A DNA stretch of 64,000 bases from Blastocatellia bacterium (GTDB taxonomy: Bacteria; Acidobacteriota; Blastocatellia; HR10; J050). The translations under genes were made by a program, and so were the position numbers. Of this stretch, positions 43,577 to 52,642 are shown one piece after another. Location: positions 120,151 through 184,150 of the forward strand of contig JANWZE010000025.1 of NCBI GenBank assembly GCA_025054955.1. Direction: 5' to 3'. Every line of letters begins with the position of its first letter. The first letter of the stretch is position 1. The notes beneath the pieces are model-generated. The model made no database searches. It worked only from the letters and a program-made list of their open reading frames with translations, and was not told where the DNA came from.

Positions 43577-44626
43577 ATGATGAGCAACCGAGTGAGCGTG
43601 CCGACGGACGCGGATGAGGCAGCAGAGGAACTCCGCGAAGGTGAGATGTCGCTGCTCGATCATTTGGACGAGCTGCGCCGTCGGTTGACCTACTCTGCCA
43701 TTGCGGTGGCAGTCTTCTTCGTCCTCAGTTGGACGTTTGCTGAGCGTCTCTATCACTTCTTAGAGAAGCCGGTGCTGGAAGTGTTGGAGCGAGTCGAACG
43801 TACTCAGTTGGCCAGTGTCGTTCGTTCGACACCCGTCTGGTCGTTGCAAGAGAACGATTCCGTTCAATACACGTTCCGTGAGGAGAGTCGGCTGGGCGAT
43901 ATTCCCATTCCGGCGGGCGTCACCATACCGGGCACAGTGCAACGCCGCAACGGCCAACTGGTAGTGGTGACCAAAGAAGCGTGGGTTGTCGGCCAAACCG
44001 TGATTCCGGCAGGAACGCCGCTGCCTGTTCAGGTCCAGCCAGCTCGACCCAGTGAACGATTGATTATTAGCACAGTGCCGGGCGCTTTCTCGTTGTACAT
44101 TCAAGTAGCCTTTTATGCCGCCATCTTTTTCGCCATGCCATTCATCTTGTATCAAGCATGGGCATTCGTTTCACCGGGTCTTTACAAACACGAAAAGCGT
44201 TACGCGCTCCCGTTCATATTCATGGGTTCGATCTTTTTCCTCTTGGGCGCGGCCTTCGGCTACAAGATTGCCTTTCCTCGCGCTGCCGAGTGGTTGTTGG
44301 GATTGGCCAGTGGGTTTCGTCCGCTGATCAACGCTGGTGAATACTTCAATCTCATCCTGATCATCATGCTCGGTCTGGGCGCTGTGTTCCAAATTCCTAC
44401 GATCACCTTTTTCTTGGCGCGGATCGGTGTGGTGACGCCGCGAAAGATGGTGCAGCCGTGGCGGGTCGTCTTAGTCGCCATCTTTGTTGTTGCTGCGGTG
44501 ATCTCGCCGACCGGCGACATTCCGAATCTGTTGGTGTTCGCCCTCCCGATGATCCTGTTGTATATCCTGAGCATCGGGATTGCGTGGTTATTCGGCAAGC
44601 CGCGCCAGGAGGAGCTCTCCTCCTGA
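43577..44626 (+). CDS. tatC: Sec-independent protein translocase TatC with enlarged periplasmic loop
   Basis: A 349-residue TatC (E. coli TatC has 258). The N-terminal cytoplasmic motif LLDHLDELRRRLTYS precedes TM1 (about 38-56); TM2 starts near 168, followed by FILYQAWAFVSPGLYKHEKR, the conserved signal-peptide-binding region, and four more membrane helices (including IMLGLGAVFQIPTITFFL and AAVISPTGDIPNLLVFALPMILLY). The first periplasmic loop, about 58-166, is roughly 80 residues longer than usual and reads like a small beta domain (IPIPAGVTIPGT, QLVVVTKEAWVVGQTVIPAG). It is the receptor of the Tat pathway for folded cofactor proteins. Directly after tatA. Confidence 0.95.
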   Translation: MMSNRVSVPTDADEAAEELREGEMSLLDHLDELRRRLTYSAIAVAVFFVLSWTFAERLYHFLEKPVLEVLERVERTQLASVVRSTPVWSLQENDSVQYTFREESRLGDIPIPAGVTIPGTVQRRNGQLVVVTKEAWVVGQTVIPAGTPLPVQVQPARPSERLIISTVPGAFSLYIQVAFYAAIFFAMPFILYQAWAFVSPGLYKHEKRYALPFIFMGSIFFLLGAAFGYKIAFPRAAEWLLGLASGFRPLINAGEYFNLILIIMLGLGAVFQIPTITFFLARIGVVTPRKMVQPWRVVLVAIFVVAAVISPTGDIPNLLVFALPMILLYILSIGIAWLFGKPRQEELSS

Positions 44627-44732
44627 AAGTGATGAACGGAGGCCTGCTGGTTGATTGCCCACCGCGCAGATCATCTCAGGCTCTTTTGCCTCAAAGAGTC
44701 TCTGGGTGTGATACCTCTTGGCATGCCTTTGA

Positions 44733-44749
44733 GCCTGTTCCGAACAGGC
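44733..44749. other. Stem-loop between tatC and alaS
   Basis: GCCTGTT-CCG-AACAGGC, a perfect 7-bp stem with a 3-base loop. A short T run appears only ten bases further on, so it is at best a weak terminator. Confidence 0.3.
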
Positions 44750-44761
44750 ACGTGCGGGTTT

Positions 44762-44800
44762 TGTCCTTCGTGGCGTGTGGGTAGATGAGCGATTCATCTA
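44762..44800. repeat. Degenerate R2 module upstream of alaS
   Basis: GTCCTTCGTGGCGTG, then GATGAGCGATTCATCT, matches the R2 frame; the central hairpin is lost. Orientation is opposite to the adjacent gene, unlike most copies. Confidence 0.4.
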
Positions 44801-44913
44801 AGAAAGGGATGAGCCACGCCGTGGAATGGCGCCCAGCAAGCCGAACCGATCAGGCTCATTGCGCCGGTTGTCAGGACTCTGCCAGTGCAGTATCCTTTGC
44901 CGTTTCAAAGACT

Positions 44914-47589
44914 ATGCACAACGAGCAAACAAAGCCTATGACATGGTTGGAAATTCAGCAGATGTTTCTTGATTTTTTCCGCGAGCGAGGTCATACGATC
45001 GTGGCCAGCTCATCGCTGGTGCCTCGCAGCGATCCCACATTGCTGTTTACCAATGCCGGTATGGTGCAATTTAAGGACGTCTTCCTCGGCAGCGAAAAGA
45101 AGCCATACGTCCGCGCTGCCACCGCGCAAAAGTGCTTGCGTGTATCGGGCAAGCACAATGATCTGGACGAGATTGGTCCTTCGCCGCGCCATCATACGTT
45201 TTTCACCATGCTGGGGAATTTCTCGTTCGGCGATTATTTCAAGGAAGAGGCCATTCAGTTTGCCTGGGAGTTGCTGCTTGATTATTACCGATTGCCGCTT
45301 GAGCGTTTGTGGTTCACCGTCTATGAAAACGACGACGAAGCATTTGAATTGTGGAAGAAAGTTGGCGCTGCGCCCGAGCGCATCCTGCGATTTGGTGAGA
45401 AAGAGAACTTCTGGGCCATGGGCGAGACCGGCCCGTGCGGGCCATGCAGTGAGATTCACTACTTTCAGGGCGACGATTTGAGTCAGAATCGCGCTGAGCT
45501 GGTCAATGGGCCAGGCCATGAGACGATTGAAATTTGGAATCTGGTGTTCATGCAGTTCAATCGTGATGAAACAGGCCAGATGACGCCGCTGCCGAAGCCG
45601 TCAGTAGATACGGGCATGGGCCTGGAGCGGCTCACCGCGGTGTTGCAAGGCAAACGCTCGAACTATGAAACAGACCTGATCCGCCCGATTGTTGAGTTCA
45701 TTGCTTCATTGGCGCACAAGGATTACCTCGCTAGTAGCGACGATGGCGTATCCATGCGGGTGATCGCCGACCATGCCCGCGCTACTGCCTTCTTGATCGC
45801 CGACGGGGTGTTTCCGGGCAATGAATCGCGCGCCTACGTGTTGCGAAAGATCATGCGTCGCGCATTGTGGCATGGCAGCAAACTGGGCATCGAGTCGCCG
45901 TTCTTTTACAAGGTGGCCATCTTCGTCGCTGACCTGATGGGGCAGGCTTTTCCCGAAGTGCTGGATGCGCGGTCAACCATTGAGCGCGTGGTGACGCACG
46001 AGGAGAAATTGTTCAGTTCGACCATCGCCGGCGGGTTGCGCAAGCTCGACGAAGTTATGGCGCGCACGGCCGGGCAGGTCATCGCCGGTAAGGATGCATT
46101 CATGCTGTATGACACATTCGGGCTGCGCGAGGACCTCATTCAATACATCGCCGACCAGCGCGGCTATGCGGTGGATTGGGAGGGATTCAAGCAGGAGATG
46201 GAGCAGCAACGTCAGCGTGCGCAGGCTGGATGGAAAGCCTCGTTGGCCGACAAACAAGGGGCCGTCGAGGCAACGTCTCAACAAGAGATCGTCAGTGAAT
46301 TTCTAGGATATGACACGCTCGAAGCGGAGGCGACCGTCACCCACATTTTTGTGAATGGACAAAAAGTTGAAGAAGCAACAGAAGGCATGCAGGCTGATGT
46401 CGTGCTGGACAGGACGCCGTTTTACGCCGAAGCTGGCGGACAAATCGGCGATACAGGCGTGATCGAAGGCGAGCACCTGAGAGCTTTGGTCACAGACTGC
46501 ATATCGAAGACGTTCACTGAGCAAGGGACGGCGCTGCATGTCAAGCACGTCCATCAGCTCGTGGTCGAGCGAGGCTACATTCGGGTTGGCGATTCTGTCC
46601 GAGCAATAGTGGATGCTGAACGTCGGTCGCGGATTCGGCCTCATCACACGGCTACGCATCTGGTTCATGCCGCATTGCGCGCCGTGCTAGGCCCGCATGT
46701 GAAGCAAGCGGGAAGTCTGGTCGCGCCGGACCGCTTGCGGTTCGATTTCACGCATTTTGCGCCGCTCACGCCTGACGAAATCGAAGAAATTGAAGCGCTC
46801 GTCAACCAGCAAATCCTGCGCAACGCGGATGTGCGAACTGATGTTTTGCCGCTGGACGAAGCGCTCAATGCCGGCGCTATTGCGTTCTTCGGCGAGAAGT
46901 ACGGGACGCATGTGCGCGTGCTGACGGTGCCTGGCTTTAGCGTCGAGTTGTGCGGCGGCACGCATGTTAGTCGAACCGGCGACATTGGCGTGTTCAAGAT
47001 CATTAAGGAAGAGTCCATCGGCGCCGGCTTGCGTCGAATTGAAGCGGTTACCGGCAAAGCCGCGCTCGAACGATTTCAGGAAGATGAAGAACGGCTCGCG
47101 CAACTGGCCGCCATGTTGAATACGTCGGCGCAGGAGGTTGTGCCGATGGTCGAGCGGTTACAAGCGGAGTTGAAGGCGACGCAGCGGGAGTTGGAACAAT
47201 TGAAACTGAAGCTGGCTCGGCAGTCGGTCGGTCAGATTGCTTCACGTGTGCGACAGGTCAACGGCGTGCGCGTGCTGGCTGAGCGGATCGAAGGCCTGGA
47301 TGCCGCCGGCGCGCGTGAATTGGCCGATCAGCTCCTCAGTAAGCTCGAATCCGGTGTTGTCGTGTTGGGGCGCGTCGAAGATCAAAAGGTCTCGCTTGTC
47401 GTGCGTGTTTCCAAAGATTTGGTTGGACGGTTGCATGCCGGCCAGATTGTCAAAGAGTTGGCGCGTCAGGTCGGCGGTGGCGGCGGCGGGCGAGCCGATT
47501 TGGCTGAGGCTGGCGGACGTTCGCCGGAGAAGCTGGACGACGCGCTGAATGCGAGCGTCGAAGTGATCGAGCGGTTGTTGAATAGCTAG
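44914..47589 (+). CDS. alaS: Alanyl-tRNA synthetase
   Basis: An 891-residue class II synthetase charging tRNA-Ala. Catalytic domain from MTWLEIQQMFLDFFRERGH (motif region VPRSDPTLLFTNAGM, TAQKCLRVSGKHNDLDEIG, HHTFFTMLGNFSFGDYFKEEA), tRNA-recognition domain, editing domain with the zinc residues HHTATHLVH and CGGTHVSRTG, a coiled C-terminal region and the glycine-rich C-Ala stretch. Length is normal. The frame is open back to 44785, but that part is repeat-derived. I place the start at ATG 44914; ATG 44938 is equally possible since family members begin there. No ribosome-binding site stands out. Confidence 0.95.
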   Translation: MHNEQTKPMTWLEIQQMFLDFFRERGHTIVASSSLVPRSDPTLLFTNAGMVQFKDVFLGSEKKPYVRAATAQKCLRVSGKHNDLDEIGPSPRHHTFFTMLGNFSFGDYFKEEAIQFAWELLLDYYRLPLERLWFTVYENDDEAFELWKKVGAAPERILRFGEKENFWAMGETGPCGPCSEIHYFQGDDLSQNRAELVNGPGHETIEIWNLVFMQFNRDETGQMTPLPKPSVDTGMGLERLTAVLQGKRSNYETDLIRPIVEFIASLAHKDYLASSDDGVSMRVIADHARATAFLIADGVFPGNESRAYVLRKIMRRALWHGSKLGIESPFFYKVAIFVADLMGQAFPEVLDARSTIERVVTHEEKLFSSTIAGGLRKLDEVMARTAGQVIAGKDAFMLYDTFGLREDLIQYIADQRGYAVDWEGFKQEMEQQRQRAQAGWKASLADKQGAVEATSQQEIVSEFLGYDTLEAEATVTHIFVNGQKVEEATEGMQADVVLDRTPFYAEAGGQIGDTGVIEGEHLRALVTDCISKTFTEQGTALHVKHVHQLVVERGYIRVGDSVRAIVDAERRSRIRPHHTATHLVHAALRAVLGPHVKQAGSLVAPDRLRFDFTHFAPLTPDEIEEIEALVNQQILRNADVRTDVLPLDEALNAGAIAFFGEKYGTHVRVLTVPGFSVELCGGTHVSRTGDIGVFKIIKEESIGAGLRRIEAVTGKAALERFQEDEERLAQLAAMLNTSAQEVVPMVERLQAELKATQRELEQLKLKLARQSVGQIASRVRQVNGVRVLAERIEGLDAAGARELADQLLSKLESGVVVLGRVEDQKVSLVVRVSKDLVGRLHAGQIVKELARQVGGGGGGRADLAEAGGRSPEKLDDALNASVEVIERLLNS

Positions 47590-47631
47590 CGCCGCCACCG
47601 GCGCGAGGAACTGAGCGCCTTGGCGGTGCGC
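47590..47631. other. Long GC-rich hairpin after alaS
   Basis: CGCCGCCACCGGCGC pairs imperfectly with GCGCCTTGGCGGTGCG around a loop GAGGAACTGA. It starts at the base after the alaS stop. There is no T run. It may mark a transcript end or processing site before the helicase gene. Confidence 0.3.
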
Positions 47632-47698
47632 GATTCAAGAGACGAAGCGTTGAACAGCGAGCGTCACCACTGGCGCAAGAAAGCCCTGCCGAGCAGCG

Positions 47699-49711
47699 AT
47701 GAGACGGTATGTTCTGAAGCGTCCGACTACGCAGCGACTGCGCGTTGATTATCGGGCTGAGTTGAACGATCAACAGTATGCCGCTGTCGCAGCGGGCGCA
47801 GGGCCGTTGTTGGTGATCGCCGGCGCGGGCTCGGGCAAGACCCGCGTGGTGACCTATCGCGTCGCCTGGCTCATCGAGCACGGCGTTGATCCATCACGGA
47901 TTTTGCTGGTGACATTCACCAATAAGGCGGCGCGCGAAATGCTCCGGCGCGTCGAAGCGCTATTGCAAACCAGCTTGCCGCAACTGTGGGGTGGAACATT
48001 TCATCACATTGCGAATCGCGTCTTGCGGGAACATGCCGAGCTTCTAGGCTACACGCCAAATTACACAATCCTCGATGCAGAAGATAGCCGCGACCTGATC
48101 AGCCTGTGCGTGCGCGAGGCAGGGATTGACATCAAGGCGCGACGGTTTCCGCGAGGTGAAGTGCTGGGCGACATCATCAGTCTTGCGGCTAACACCTCGA
48201 GTTCGATCGAGCAGGTCATCGAACGTTCCTATCCCTATTTTGAGCCGCTCACACTGGACATCGCGCTGGTCAGCGCGATCTATCGCCAACGCAAGCAACG
48301 TGACAATTTGATGGACTATGATGACCTGCTGCTGAATTGGAAACGGTTGCTTGATGAGCATCCAACGATTCACCATCGCTATGCCAACCAATTCATGCAC
48401 ATCCTGGTGGACGAATATCAGGACACGAACGCGATCCAAGCTGACATCGTTGATCAACTGGCCGTCGTGCATCGGAATGTGATGGTCGTCGGCGATGACG
48501 CGCAGTCAATCTATAGCTGGCGGGGCGCGAATTTTCGCAATATCTACGAATTTCCCGCGCGGTATCCCGACGCGCAGGTGGTGCGGCTGGAAGTGAATTA
48601 TCGCAGCACGCCGCCTGTGTTAGAGCTAGCCAATGCCTCGATTGCTTGCAACCAGAAGCAATTTCCTAAGGCGCTACGCGCCCGGCGTCGCGGTGGCGTG
48701 AAGCCGGCGCTCATTCCGGCGCGCGATGTGTATGAGCAAGCTGATTTCGTCGTCAGTCGCGCGTTGGAGCTGCGCGATGCCGGCATTCCGCTGAGCGAGA
48801 TGGCCGTTCTCTATCGGTCGCATTATCACTCGATGGAAATTCAAGTCGAATTAGTGCGACGAGGCATTCCTTACCTTGTGCGGTCCGGCGTGCGATTTTT
48901 TGAGCAAGCCCACATCAAAGACGTGCTGGCTTATGTCCGGCTCGTCAGCAATCCATACGACGAGCTGGCCTGGATGCGCGTCCTTCAATTGATACCCGGC
49001 GTAGGCAAAAACACGGCGACGCGGGTGTGGCAACAGCTTACCGCGACAGGAGACCCGCTGACAGCAGTCACTACGTTGGGGCTCGTGCCGGCGCGGGCTG
49101 AGGCTGGTTGGAAGGAGTTTATTTCTTTGGTCGCGCGGCTCACTGACGTGCAGCATATTGATTCGCCATCGGCGCAGATTGAAGCTGTGCTCGATAGCGG
49201 TTATGTGGATCACGTGCGGGCCAACTATGCCAACGCCGAGGCGCGGCTCGATGATTTGCGGCAATTGGCCACGTTCGCCGCTCGCTATCAATCGGCGGAA
49301 GCGTTCCTCAGCGAAGTGGCGCTGATCGGCACTGAGCGCTTCAGTTGGCGCGACGGTTTGCATGGCGAAGATGTTATGCAGAGCGGCGACCCAGAGGAGT
49401 TTTTGGTGCTCTCTTCGATTCATCAAGCCAAAGGCTTGGAGTGGCGCGTCGTCTTCCTGGTCTGGGCTGCTCATGGCCGCTTTCCTTCAGCTCGCGCTTT
49501 GCAAGACGAGGAATCCATCGAAGAAGAGCGACGGCTCTTTTACGTCGCGGTGACGCGCGCCAAAGACGAGCTTTACTTGTGCTATCCGTTGCTGGCGCGA
49601 GAACGCCATCGAACTCTGATTCTCAGCCCATCCCTGTTCATTCAGGAGGTTGATCCCTCGCTGATGGACGAATGGATGATTACAGTCGAACCCTTCGACG
49701 AGCATGCGTGA
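47699..49711 (+). CDS. UvrD/PcrA-type ATP-dependent DNA helicase
   Basis: A 670-residue superfamily 1 helicase. Walker A in IAGAGSGKTRVVTYR (about 40-54), motif Ia LVTFTNKAAREM, Walker B VDEYQDTNAIQADI, motif III VVGDDAQSIYSWRGA, motif IV VNYRST, motif V SSIHQAKGLEWRVVFL, motif VI FYVAVTRAKDEL. All core motifs are present, so it should unwind DNA in a 3'-5' direction in repair. It is a little shorter than PcrA or UvrD (about 720) and lacks their C-terminal extension. Its last eight bases overlap the start of comEC. I cannot tell PcrA from Rep by sequence alone. Confidence 0.92.
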   Translation: MRRYVLKRPTTQRLRVDYRAELNDQQYAAVAAGAGPLLVIAGAGSGKTRVVTYRVAWLIEHGVDPSRILLVTFTNKAAREMLRRVEALLQTSLPQLWGGTFHHIANRVLREHAELLGYTPNYTILDAEDSRDLISLCVREAGIDIKARRFPRGEVLGDIISLAANTSSSIEQVIERSYPYFEPLTLDIALVSAIYRQRKQRDNLMDYDDLLLNWKRLLDEHPTIHHRYANQFMHILVDEYQDTNAIQADIVDQLAVVHRNVMVVGDDAQSIYSWRGANFRNIYEFPARYPDAQVVRLEVNYRSTPPVLELANASIACNQKQFPKALRARRRGGVKPALIPARDVYEQADFVVSRALELRDAGIPLSEMAVLYRSHYHSMEIQVELVRRGIPYLVRSGVRFFEQAHIKDVLAYVRLVSNPYDELAWMRVLQLIPGVGKNTATRVWQQLTATGDPLTAVTTLGLVPARAEAGWKEFISLVARLTDVQHIDSPSAQIEAVLDSGYVDHVRANYANAEARLDDLRQLATFAARYQSAEAFLSEVALIGTERFSWRDGLHGEDVMQSGDPEEFLVLSSIHQAKGLEWRVVFLVWAAHGRFPSARALQDEESIEEERRLFYVAVTRAKDELYLCYPLLARERHRTLILSPSLFIQEVDPSLMDEWMITVEPFDEHA

Positions 49712-52532
49712 GCGTTTCGCCCCGCTCTCTCTGACGTTCCAACCAATGTTGTTTGTGGCAGCGGCGTACTGCGTCGGCATTGCGCTGGCCGGCAGTCTGA
49801 ACATGCCGCTGCTCATGTTGTATGGACTCGCCTTGATCTGTTGCTTGATTGCTCTGGTCGGCTTGATTGTTGGTTCATCGCGTGCCGGTCGGTATGGGGC
49901 TCACATGACGTCTGCCGCGCTGCTGATTGGGTTTGTGTGCGCCGGCGGTTTATTGTTTCGGCTTGAGCAATCGGCGCCGGCGCCGTATCGCATTCGTTCG
50001 TTGTATCAAGCCGGGCGTATTCAGCCCCATGAGCCTGTGCAGATCATCGGCGTGCTTTCAGGCATGCCTGTCGCGGCGCCCGAGCGCGTCTATTTGGACA
50101 TAGAAGTTCAGCGGGTCAAGTCGCGCACGGTCGAGCAGCATGCGCGTGGTCGTGTGCGGCTGATGCTGCCGTTGACCGACGAGGTGATGCAGCAACTCTC
50201 GGATCAGCTCCGGCTGAGTTACGGCGTTCGCATTCGAGCGCTCACCACCTTGCAACGGGCCGATCGGTATCGCAATCCCGGCTCGTTTGAATACACGGAA
50301 TTTCTCGACCAACGAGGCTTTGATGCGTCAGGTGTCTTGAAGAGTCCACGCTTAGTAAGTGTGCTTGCGCGCGATCAAGGTCATCGGCTCATGGCGCGGT
50401 TGTATGAAGGCCGGCGGCGCGCTGAAGCCGCTATTGATCGCCTCTTCGATGGCCAGACGGCGGCAATTCTCAAAGCTGTCTTTCTCGGCAACCGATATTT
50501 TCTCAGCCGCGATGTAGCTGAGAGATTCCGCGCGGGCGGAACCTTCCATCTGCTGGTCATCTCCGGGTCACACGTTAGTTTTCTGGCAGCCATCTTGATA
50601 GGAATTTTCTCGACGCTGTGGCGGAATCGCTGGTTTCAATTTGTCGCCGTCAGCGGGTTGCTCTGGGCTTATACGTTGATGGTTGGCCTCGATCAAGCGC
50701 CGATTGTACGAGCGACCGTGATGACAACGGTGGCGCTCGTGGCGCTCATTGTGTTTCGCCAGGCGCAGGCGGCCAATATGCTGGGCGTGGCAGCATTCAT
50801 CTTGCTCGTCATCAAACCGAGTGAGTTGTTTGCTCCCGGCTTTCAACTGACCTGCCTGGCCGTTGCTTCGATGGTGTTGTTGGCCTTCCCACTGATCGCT
50901 CGATGGCGTGCCATTGGGACGTGGCGCCCATCCTCGTCAGCGCCCTACCCGCCGCAATGCCCGCCGTGGTGTCGTTGGCTGGCCGAAGTGATGTACTGGG
51001 ATCAACGTGCCTTTGATCGAGAGCAACAACGGTCGCCGATTCGCTTTCGCGTTGAAAAGGCCGCACTGGCGCAGTGGATCAATCGCCTCATTGGTGTGCA
51101 ACCGCTGTTGCGGGCTGTCTGCCTCTCGCTCGTCATTTCATCAGTCGTGCAGATCGTCATGCTGCCGGCCATGATCCTCTATTTCCATCGTGTGACATTG
51201 GCCGGCGTCTTGCTCAATGTGACTGTCAGTTTGTTCATCGCGCTGCTGATGCTCATTGCTTTTCTCGCATTCGCAATCGCGCAACTGAATATGGCGTGGG
51301 CAAGCCCGTTGGTGAAGCTTGCCGATTGGTTGGCCTCGAGCATGAACGAGAGTATGCAGCCGCTGTTGCAATTTCGCTGGGCGAGCTTTCGCGTTGCCGA
51401 GTATACATCCGATGCGCGATGGGTCTACGGGCTGTACTTCGTCCCACTCGTGTTCTTTGTCTTTGCCGTGCACAGATGGCAGCCACTTCGGATTGGCAGC
51501 GCGACGATGCTGACAGCGCCGTCAAGCGCAACACGGCTACGTTCCGTCGCGCCGTCAAGCGCAACATGGTTGGGTTCCGTTGGAGAATCGTTATGGCGAT
51601 TTCGTCATCAAGCGGCTGCTCTGTTGCTGCTCTTCAACGTGGTGATCATCGTGACCCATCCGGGCAGCGTGCGCCATCAAGAGGGTTGGTTGACAGTGTC
51701 GTTTTTGGATGTTGGTCAGGGCGACGCCGTGTTGATTCAATTTCCGCAGGGCGCGAGCATGCTGGTGGATAGTGGCGGTCGCCCATCATTTCGCGCGACC
51801 GGTTCATCCGGCGCTGAGGAATCGGACTTTATCGAAGACACACAAACAATCGGCGAGGCAGTCGTCTCCAATTTCCTATGGGCACAGGGCATCACCCGGA
51901 TTGATTACGCGCTGCCGACGCATGCTGACACGGATCATATACAAGGGTTCAGCGATGTGTTCAACAACTTCAGCGTTGGTCGTGTCTTGTTGGCTCGCCT
52001 GCCGACCGAGGATGCCGAGTTCACATTGTTGGAATCGGCGCGTCGGGCCAATCGAATTCCAATTCAAGCGATTGCCGCCGGCGACCGATTCAGCATTGAT
52101 GGCGTCGCCGTTGATGTCTTATGGCCGCCGCGCGTCCCTGTTCAACCCGCAGGGTGGGGCAATGATGAATCGGTCGTAATGAAGTTGACCTATGGGCATC
52201 GGCGCATTCTGTTGACCGGCGACATCACAGAGGTGGTCGAGCAGGTGCTGATGGGGCGGTATCCTGATCTCTCCTGCGACGTATTGAAAGTGCCGCATCA
52301 CGGGAGTCGCACCTCATCATCGGAAGCGTTCATTGATCGCGTCCGGCCGCGTGATGCAGTGATTCCGGTCGGGGCGCACAGTCCATTCCGACATCCGCAT
52401 CAAGAGGTGGTGGCGCGGTACCGAGCGCGGCGCGTTCGACTTTGGCAGACCGGCCATTCAGGGACGATCACGATCCGAACCGATGGGACGCGGTTGGAGA
52501 TTTCCACGCATGTTCGGCAGCCATCGGGTTAG
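49704..52532 (+). CDS. comEC: ComEC/Rec2-family DNA-uptake channel protein
   Basis: A 942-residue membrane protein. N-terminal membrane helices and a DUF4131-type domain (1-190), the competence channel region with many helices (about 255-560; AILKAVFLGNRYFLS, GTFHLLVISGSHVSFLAAIL, VRATVMTTVALVAL), and a C-terminal metallo-beta-lactamase-fold domain (about 665-930; VSFLDVGQGDAVLIQFPQG, LPTHADTDHIQGF, LLTGDITEVVE, VLKVPHHGSRTSS). The MBL histidines are present, as in forms with nuclease activity. It moves single-stranded DNA across the inner membrane. It overlaps the helicase gene by eight bases, so the two are probably coupled. A duplicated 11-residue unit lies in the linker. Confidence 0.93.
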   Translation: MRERFAPLSLTFQPMLFVAAAYCVGIALAGSLNMPLLMLYGLALICCLIALVGLIVGSSRAGRYGAHMTSAALLIGFVCAGGLLFRLEQSAPAPYRIRSLYQAGRIQPHEPVQIIGVLSGMPVAAPERVYLDIEVQRVKSRTVEQHARGRVRLMLPLTDEVMQQLSDQLRLSYGVRIRALTTLQRADRYRNPGSFEYTEFLDQRGFDASGVLKSPRLVSVLARDQGHRLMARLYEGRRRAEAAIDRLFDGQTAAILKAVFLGNRYFLSRDVAERFRAGGTFHLLVISGSHVSFLAAILIGIFSTLWRNRWFQFVAVSGLLWAYTLMVGLDQAPIVRATVMTTVALVALIVFRQAQAANMLGVAAFILLVIKPSELFAPGFQLTCLAVASMVLLAFPLIARWRAIGTWRPSSSAPYPPQCPPWCRWLAEVMYWDQRAFDREQQRSPIRFRVEKAALAQWINRLIGVQPLLRAVCLSLVISSVVQIVMLPAMILYFHRVTLAGVLLNVTVSLFIALLMLIAFLAFAIAQLNMAWASPLVKLADWLASSMNESMQPLLQFRWASFRVAEYTSDARWVYGLYFVPLVFFVFAVHRWQPLRIGSATMLTAPSSATRLRSVAPSSATWLGSVGESLWRFRHQAAALLLLFNVVIIVTHPGSVRHQEGWLTVSFLDVGQGDAVLIQFPQGASMLVDSGGRPSFRATGSSGAEESDFIEDTQTIGEAVVSNFLWAQGITRIDYALPTHADTDHIQGFSDVFNNFSVGRVLLARLPTEDAEFTLLESARRANRIPIQAIAAGDRFSIDGVAVDVLWPPRVPVQPAGWGNDESVVMKLTYGHRRILLTGDITEVVEQVLMGRYPDLSCDVLKVPHHGSRTSSSEAFIDRVRPRDAVIPVGAHSPFRHPHQEVVARYRARRVRLWQTGHSGTITIRTDGTRLEISTHVRQPSG
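51516..51581 (+). repeat. 33-bp in-frame tandem duplication in comEC
   Basis: Units 51516-51548 and 51549-51581 both begin GCGCCGTCAAGCGCAAC and encode APSSATRLRSV and APSSATWLGSV. It lies in the linker between channel and MBL domain and keeps the frame. Confidence 0.8.
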
Positions 52533-52642
52533 CCGCCTGAGCGCAGTGGCCAGTCAGTCGAAGCGCACACGAAGCCACGAGGGTACAGCCTAGAGGCGTG
52601 CCAGGTAAATTCACGTGAAAGCCGCTCGGGTAGCTGTTTTTC

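Noticed and set aside
44640..44785. T-box-like leader before alaS (GGGTGTGATACC)
   Set aside because: Resemblance to the T-box core is slight, no specifier loop or terminator fits, and T-boxes are rare outside Firmicutes and Actinobacteria.
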